Part shown: positions 59,628 to 64,000 of the stretch, piece by piece | Layout: each line of letters starts with the position of its first letter | Position numbering within the stretch: the first letter of the stretch is position 1 | Assembly: GCA_030656215.1 (NCBI GenBank) | Contig: JAUSOD010000070.1 | Span: 124,001 to 188,000 of the forward strand | Length of the DNA: 64,000 nt | Direction: 5' to 3' | Source of the DNA: Azoarcus sp. | Lineage (GTDB): Bacteria; Pseudomonadota; Gammaproteobacteria; Burkholderiales; Rhodocyclaceae | Position numbers and translations under genes: made by a program | The notes under the pieces: generated by a model | Database searches by the model: none | What the model saw: the letters and a program-made list of their open reading frames with translations, nothing else | What the model was told of the DNA's origin: nothing

Positions 59628-59679
59628 AGCCCCTGTTACCAGGGGTTCGGGGCTAAGGGAGCCCCTGTTGCCAGGGGCT
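59628..59679. repeat. Two tandem palindromic elements
   Basis: AGCCCCTGTTNCCAGGGGNT occurs at 59628-59647 and 59660-59679, each itself palindromic (CCCCTG/CAGGGG). They lie after the infA stop, before the yaiI promoter region. A third half-site CGCCCCTGC follows at 59691. Confidence 0.7.
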
Positions 59680-59685
59680 GGGGAC

Positions 59686-59940
59686 TTAGCGCGCCCCTGC
59701 AGATGCCATCGGCTGACGACCCGGCATGTGGCGGAAGGTGATCCGGCCCTTGCTCAGGTCGTAGGGCGACATTTCGAGCGAGACCTTGTCGCCGGCAATA
59801 ATCCGGATGTGGTGCTTGCGCAGCTTGCCACCGGAGTAGGCGATCAGCTTGTGACCGTTTTCCAGCGTGACACGGTAGCGGGCATCGGGCAGGACCTCGT
59901 CAACGGTGCCCTGCATTTCAATCAGTTCTTCCTTGGCCAT
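59686..59940 (-). CDS. infA: Translation initiation factor IF-1, long variant
   Basis: 84 residues against the usual 72. The OB fold is plain: [71 protein letters not shown], followed by a basic [12 protein letters not shown] tail not found in short IF-1. Betaproteobacteria often carry two infA genes, one in the ribosomal protein cluster and one stand-alone like this. It assists IF-2 and IF-3 at the 30S A site. An AGGAG ribosome-binding site precedes the ATG. Confidence 0.94.
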   Translation of the reverse strand: MAKEELIEMQGTVDEVLPDARYRVTLENGHKLIAYSGGKLRKHHIRIIAGDKVSLEMSPYDLSKGRITFRHMPGRQPMASAGAR

Positions 59941-60311
59941 GTTTGGCTCCTATTGGGTGCGGCAGACTTTACCTGCGGTAGCAGGGACAGGTCGGCCATG
60001 GCTCGCCACCGCCTTGGCAAGCTTTGTTCCAGTTTTCTACCGGCGCGGGTGGCGCGGGCGGTGTCTGGTTAAATCGGCACGGTGTTCAGCGGGCCGAGCG
60101 TCTTGTGTTTCGATGGCAACCCCTGCTCGCAATGCGGCAGGGGAGGGCGACGCGAGGGGTGAGGCGTACGCGCGTCGCGCTACTGGCGGCCGATGTGGCT
60201 GAACCGCGGTGGTGTCGCTTGCCGGATCGATACAGACGCGCAAGCGGTGGGTCCGGGCAGGTTTGGGCGCCGGGAATGGACCAAAAACCGGAGCAAACAA
60301 CGGATTCGATA
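59941..60311. other. Intergenic stretch between infA and tRNA-Lys
   Basis: 371 bases. I see no gene here. The part near 59941 must contain the infA promoter, but no clear boxes can be named. Confidence 0.4.
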
Positions 60312-60342
60312 GAAAAATAGCCGGACCAAGGTCCGGCTATCT
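60312..60342 (-). terminator. Rho-independent terminator of tRNA-Lys
   Basis: On the minus strand ATAGCCGGACC, loop, GGTCCGGCTAT, then TTTTTCT, beginning about 13 bases after the tRNA 3' end. Confidence 0.9.
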
Positions 60343-60354
60343 CCCTGATTTTCT

Positions 60355-60430
60355 TGGTAGGCCGTGCGTGGCTCGAACACGCGACCAACGGATTAAAAGT
60401 CCGCTGCTCTACCAACTGAGCTAACGACCC
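60355..60430 (-). tRNA. tRNA-Lys (anticodon TTT)
   Basis: 76 bases including an encoded CCA. The acceptor stem GGGTCGT pairs with ACGGCCT (two wobble pairs), the D arm is TAGCTCAGTTGGTAGAGCA, the anticodon loop CTTTTAA carries TTT, and the T arm contains TTCGAGC. A terminator follows directly. Confidence 0.97.
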
Positions 60431-60554
60431 CGAAAGAGCCCGTTATTCTAACGGCGGAGCCCCCCTGCGTCAATGAAATTGCGCTTTTTCCGTTTGTCAG
60501 CGTGTTGGCGCGTCTTGCAGCGCATCTGCTCGAAATGCTCCGTCGGGCTTCGTT

Positions 60555-60590
60555 CGTCAATTGGCAGGCGTGCAGGCCTGCCAATTGACG
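60555..60590. repeat. Perfect 15-bp inverted repeat
   Basis: CGTCAATTGGCAGGC (60555-60569) and GCCTGCCAATTGACG (60576-60590) with a 6-base centre, 70 bases after the nrdB stop and 125 bases before the tRNA gene. No T tract follows on either strand. Confidence 0.7.
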
Positions 60591-60659
60591 TGCGCCTGAA
60601 GCCACTGCTCGAGTGCCGGTGCCGAAATCGCCCATCCGGGAGCGGATCGTTGGTCTCCG

Positions 60660-61865
60660 TCAATCCCAGGCTAGCGCCCCACCGGTCTGATACTCGGTCA
60701 CCCGGGTCTCGAAGAAGTTCTTCTCCTTGCGCATATTGGCCTGTTCGTCGAGCCACGGCAGCACATTCTCGGCGCCGGGAAAGGGCTCGGCGATGCCGAG
60801 CTGGCGGGCGCGGCGGTTGGCGACGAAGTGGAACTGGCCCATGTGTTGGGCGGCCGAATAGCCGAGGATGGGCTCTGCGAGCAGGAAGCTGGCGTAGGCC
60901 TGTTCGGCGGCCTCGGCCTCTTCCCACAGGCGGGCGAGGGCGGCGGGATCGAGCTGCAGGTTCTCCTCGGCGAGCAGCGTGCGTACCACGCGGATGCCGA
61001 AGGCGCAGTGCAGGACCTCGTCGCGCATGATGTATTGCAGCTGCTCGGCGGTGCCCTTCATCAGCCCGCGCCGCTGCAGGGCGAAGATCGGCGAGAAGCC
61101 GTTGTAGAACCAGCAGCCCTCGAAGATGCCGGCGAAGAACAGGTAGGACAGGGCGAACTCGTGCAGGTTGTCGCGGTTCGTCAGGTCGAAGTCGGAGCGC
61201 ATGATCCGCTCCAGGCGGCGGTTGGCGAGCGCGATCTTGCCGTGGATCGCCGGTACCACCCGGTAGCGGTTGTAGATCTCCTGCTGGTCCAGCCCGAGGC
61301 TCTCGATGCAGTGCTGGTAGGTCCAGGTGTGTAGCGCTTCCTCGTACACCTGGCGGGCCTGGTAGATCTGCAGCTCGGGCGCGCTCATCTTCTCCATCAC
61401 CGCCAGCCCGATGTTGCGCATCGCCAGGATGTCGGAGGTGGTGAGATAGGACAACACGTTCTCGAACACATGACGCTCGGTCGCGGTGAGCTTGTGGTGA
61501 TAGTCGTGTACGTCCTGCGCCATCGAGATCTCGAGCGGGGTCCAGTGGTTCTTGTTGGCGTTGAGGAAGAACTCCCACGCCCACGGGTACTTGAACGGGG
61601 CGAGCTGGTTGATGTCGGCCTTGCCATTGACGATGCGCTTGTCGGCCGCGCGCACGGGGGCCAGGGCGAGCGCGGAAAGGGGCTCCGCGCCGATCGCGAG
61701 CGCCGCGGGAGTAGCCCCAGCCACCACGATCGGGGCGCCGTCGGGTGCATCGCCCGGAGCAGGCGGACGGGCGGCGGGATCGGCCGACGACAAGGTGACC
61801 GACGACAAGGTGTTGGTGCGCGGTGGCGGCGCGGGCAGATCCCAGTCGTTGAAGAGGGCGTTCAT
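60660..61865 (-). CDS. nrdB: Ribonucleotide reductase class Ia, beta subunit
   Basis: 401 residues from ATG 61865, which overlaps the nrdA stop by 4 bases. The di-iron and radical site is complete: the Asp in [17 protein letters not shown] with Glu, His and the radical Tyr four residues after the His, FEGCWFYNG with Glu, and [10 protein letters not shown] with Glu and His. Before the fold there is an Ala/Pro-rich extension of about 75 residues that looks disordered. With NrdA it makes dNDPs aerobically. The C-terminus that should bind NrdA is [12 protein letters not shown]. Confidence 0.95.
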   Translation of the reverse strand: MNALFNDWDLPAPPPRTNTLSSVTLSSADPAARPPAPGDAPDGAPIVVAGATPAALAIGAEPLSALALAPVRAADKRIVNGKADINQLAPFKYPWAWEFFLNANKNHWTPLEISMAQDVHDYHHKLTATERHVFENVLSYLTTSDILAMRNIGLAVMEKMSAPELQIYQARQVYEEALHTWTYQHCIESLGLDQQEIYNRYRVVPAIHGKIALANRRLERIMRSDFDLTNRDNLHEFALSYLFFAGIFEGCWFYNGFSPIFALQRRGLMKGTAEQLQYIMRDEVLHCAFGIRVVRTLLAEENLQLDPAALARLWEEAEAAEQAYASFLLAEPILGYSAAQHMGQFHFVANRRARQLGIAEPFPGAENVLPWLDEQANMRKEKNFFETRVTEYQTGGALAWD

Positions 61866-64000
61866 TGGCAGGCCTCGCATTCTGGATCGAGTATCGAGCA
61901 CGCGCGGGGTGCGGCATCGGTGGGTCCGGCGGTGGCCGTGCTGCCGTGAGCGGTGGTCTTCTCCATTGCGGTGGCGCCCAGGGTGCGCAGGTAGTAGGTG
62001 GTCTTGAGCCCGCGCAGCCAGGCCAGCCGGTAGATCTCGTCGAGCTTGCGTCCGGACGGGGCAGCGAGGTAGAGGTTGAGCGACTGCGCCTGATCGATCC
62101 ACTTCTGCCGGCGTGAGGCGGCTTCGATCAGCCACGTCGGGTCGATCTCGAACGCGGTGGCGTAGCGCGCCTTCAGTTCGGCCGGAATGCGGTCGATCGG
62201 GCCGAGCATGCCGTCGAAGTACTTGAGGTCGGCCACCATGACTTCGTCCCACAGACCGAGCGCCTTGAGTTCGCGTGCGAGCCAGGCGTTGACCACGGTG
62301 AACTCGCCCGACAGGTTGGATTTGACGTACAGGTTCTGGTAGTCGGGCTCGATCGAGGCCGACACCCCGATGATGTTGGAGATGGTCGCGGTCGGCGCGA
62401 TCGCCACGCAGTTGGAGTTGCGCATGCCGTGCCGGGCGATGCGCTCGCGCAGCGGACCCCAGTCGAGCGCGGACGAGCGCTCGACCTCGACCAGCGCGCC
62501 GCCTGCGTTGCCCTCGGCGCGCAGGCGGCCACGGCCCTCGGCGAGCAGCGCGATGCTGTCCTGCGGCAGGATGCCGCGATCCCACAGGCTGCCGCGGTAG
62601 CTGGAATAGCGCCCGCGCTCCTCGGCGAGCTCGGTCGAGGCCCAGTAGGCGGCATGGCACACCGCTTCCATCGAGCGGTCGGCGAATTCGACTGCTGCAT
62701 CGGAGGCGTAGGCCAGCCCCAGCACGTGCAGCGCATCGGAGAAGCCCATGATGCCCAGCCCCACCGGGCGGTGGCGGACGTTGGCGGTGCGTGCCTTGGG
62801 GGTGGCGTAGAAGTTGATGTCGATCACGTTGTCGAGCATGCGCATCGCGCTGCGCACGGTGCGAATCAGCTTGTCGTGGTCGAACGTCCACCGCCCATCG
62901 GCATCCTGCTTCAGGTGGGCGGGCAAGCTCACCGAGCCGAGGTTGCACACTGCGGTCTCGGTGTCGGAGGTGTTGAGGGTGATCTCGGTGCACAGGTTGG
63001 AGCTGTGCACCGCGCCGACATGCTGCTGCGGCGAGCGCAGGTTGCAGGCATCCTTGAACGTGATCCAGGGATGACCGGTCTCGAACAGCATGGTCAGCAT
63101 CTTGCGCCACAACTGCACCGCGGGCAGGGTCTTGAACAGGCGGATCTCGCCGCGTGCGGCGCGCGCTTCGTGGGCTGCGTAGGCGGCCTCGAAATCGCTG
63201 CCGAAGCGATCGTGCAGGTCGGGAACCTCGACCGGCGAGAACAGCGTCCATGGGGCGTTCTCCATTACCCGCTTCATGAACAGGTCCGGAATCCAGTTGG
63301 CGGTGTTCATGTCGTGGGTGCGGCGGCGCTCGTCGCCGGTGTTCTTGCGTAGTTCGAGGAATTCCTCGATGTCGAGGTGCCAGGTTTCCAGGTAGGCGCA
63401 CACCGCGCCCTTGCGCTTGCCGCCCTGGTTCACCGCCACCGCGGTGTCGTTGACCACCTTGAGGAAGGGAATCACGCCCTGGCTCTTGCCGTTGGTGCCC
63501 TTGATCCGGCTGCCGAGCGCGCGCACCGGGGTCCAGTCGTTGCCCAGGCCGCCAGCGTACTTCTGCAGCAGCGCGTTTTCCTTGATCGACTGGAAGATGC
63601 CCTCGAGCTCGTCGGCCACCGTGGTCAGGTAGCACGACGACAGCTGAGGGTGGCGGGTGCCGCTGTTGAACAGGGTCGGTGTGCTGCTCATGAAGTCGAA
63701 GGACGACAGCAGGCGATAGAACTCGATCGCGCGTGTCTCGCGATCGATCTCGTTGATGGCGAGGCCCATCGCCACCCGCATGAAGAAGGTCTGTGGCAGC
63801 TCGATGCGGGCCTCGTCGATGTGCAGGAAATAGCGGTCGTACAGGGTCTGCAGACCGAGATAGTCGAAGCGCAGGTCGGCGTTGGCGTCGAGCGCGGCAG
63901 CCAGGCGCGCGAGGTCGAATTCGGCCAGGCGCGGATCGAGCAGCTCGGCCTCGATGCCGCGCCGGATCGCCAGGGGGAAGTACTCGGCATAGCCGGCGGC
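61862..64000 (-). CDS. nrdA: Ribonucleotide reductase class Ia, alpha subunit (5' end outside window)
   Basis: About 712 residues are visible and the frame stays open to the right edge, so the start and probably the ATP-cone lie outside. Active-site parts: SSCYLTTV with the first Cys of the redox pair, [11 protein letters not shown] with the radical Cys and Glu, [10 protein letters not shown] with the second Cys, and [14 protein letters not shown]. The C-terminus ends PECEACQ, the Cys pair that re-reduces the active site. It overlaps nrdB by 4 bases. It reduces ribonucleotides with thioredoxin or glutaredoxin as donor. Confidence 0.95.
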   Translation of the reverse strand, partial: AAGYAEYFPLAIRRGIEAELLDPRLAEFDLARLAAALDANADLRFDYLGLQTLYDRYFLHIDEARIELPQTFFMRVAMGLAINEIDRETRAIEFYRLLSSFDFMSSTPTLFNSGTRHPQLSSCYLTTVADELEGIFQSIKENALLQKYAGGLGNDWTPVRALGSRIKGTNGKSQGVIPFLKVVNDTAVAVNQGGKRKGAVCAYLETWHLDIEEFLELRKNTGDERRRTHDMNTANWIPDLFMKRVMENAPWTLFSPVEVPDLHDRFGSDFEAAYAAHEARAARGEIRLFKTLPAVQLWRKMLTMLFETGHPWITFKDACNLRSPQQHVGAVHSSNLCTEITLNTSDTETAVCNLGSVSLPAHLKQDADGRWTFDHDKLIRTVRSAMRMLDNVIDINFYATPKARTANVRHRPVGLGIMGFSDALHVLGLAYASDAAVEFADRSMEAVCHAAYWASTELAEERGRYSSYRGSLWDRGILPQDSIALLAEGRGRLRAEGNAGGALVEVERSSALDWGPLRERIARHGMRNSNCVAIAPTATISNIIGVSASIEPDYQNLYVKSNLSGEFTVVNAWLARELKALGLWDEVMVADLKYFDGMLGPIDRIPAELKARYATAFEIDPTWLIEAASRRQKWIDQAQSLNLYLAAPSGRKLDEIYRLAWLRGLKTTYYLRTLGATAMEKTTAHGSTATAGPTDAAPRACSILDPECEACQ

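Noticed and set aside
60448-61917. Frame-shifted 489-codon open frame over nrdB
   Set aside because: Overlaps nrdB on the same strand in another frame; it is low-complexity Arg/Pro/Ala and nrdB motifs are unambiguous.

Overview
The window looks like a chromosomal segment of a GC-rich betaproteobacterium. Rhodocyclales/Zoogloeaceae (the Azoarcus, Thauera, Aromatoleum group) is my best guess. This is inference from gene content: an exosortase-A-type exopolysaccharide (EPS) gene set, an 84-residue second-type IF-1, a GTP-dependent PEP carboxykinase next to a MaeB-type malic enzyme, an incomplete phosphotransferase system (PTS), and many c-di-GMP proteins including a hemerythrin-cyclase. No rRNA is present to confirm it. 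I see no CRISPR array, prophage, insertion sequence or origin.

Layout. 1-8.2 kb is the edge of an EPS cluster: the end of an acyl carrier protein, two exosortase-A-associated alpha/beta hydrolases, two GT2 glycosyltransferases, then on the minus strand a CapK-like adenylate-forming enzyme, a NodB deacetylase and an uncharacterised 582-residue protein. 8.2-11.6 kb is visibly AT-richer. It holds a secreted TPR protein and an OafA-type acyltransferase flanked by two diverged copies of one 219-bp coding segment. 11.6-18.1 kb has a large VanZ-like membrane protein, a secreted beta-helix protein coupled to argB, an Hsp20 gene with a sigma-32-like promoter, a small CWC zinc-type protein and a barnase/barstar pair. 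18.1-24.3 kb has a degenerate receiver-TPR regulator coupled to the barnase pair, recQ, rfaE2, ampD and a lytic transglycosylase. Composite palindromic repeats lie on both sides of the 17.3-21.7 kb block.

24.3-36.3 kb is central metabolism and regulation: an aminotransferase, pckG and maeB (divergent, with a symmetric operator candidate between them), a patatin-like lipase whose start codon sits in a hairpin, a PBP7-like peptidase, an orphan cobB and the IIA-HPr-EI PTS operon. 36.6-42.2 kb is signalling: a PAS-GGDEF-EAL protein, a LuxR-type regulator with a CHASE3 histidine kinase, a BON lipoprotein and a single-domain receiver. The two receiver genes share a 39-bp upstream motif. 42.2-50.7 kb has the ABC-F ATPase YbiT, a GNAT acetyltransferase, trhP, an ECF sigma/zf-HC2/arsM group, a flavoprotein and a thioesterase.

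50.9-59.0 kb holds a LysM protein and a four-gene minus-strand c-di-GMP operon: polyamine-type binding protein, membrane cyclase, hemerythrin-cyclase and a 1196-residue hybrid GGDEF-EAL protein. The window ends with infA, tRNA-Lys(TTT), and nrdB with nrdA, the latter running off the right edge.
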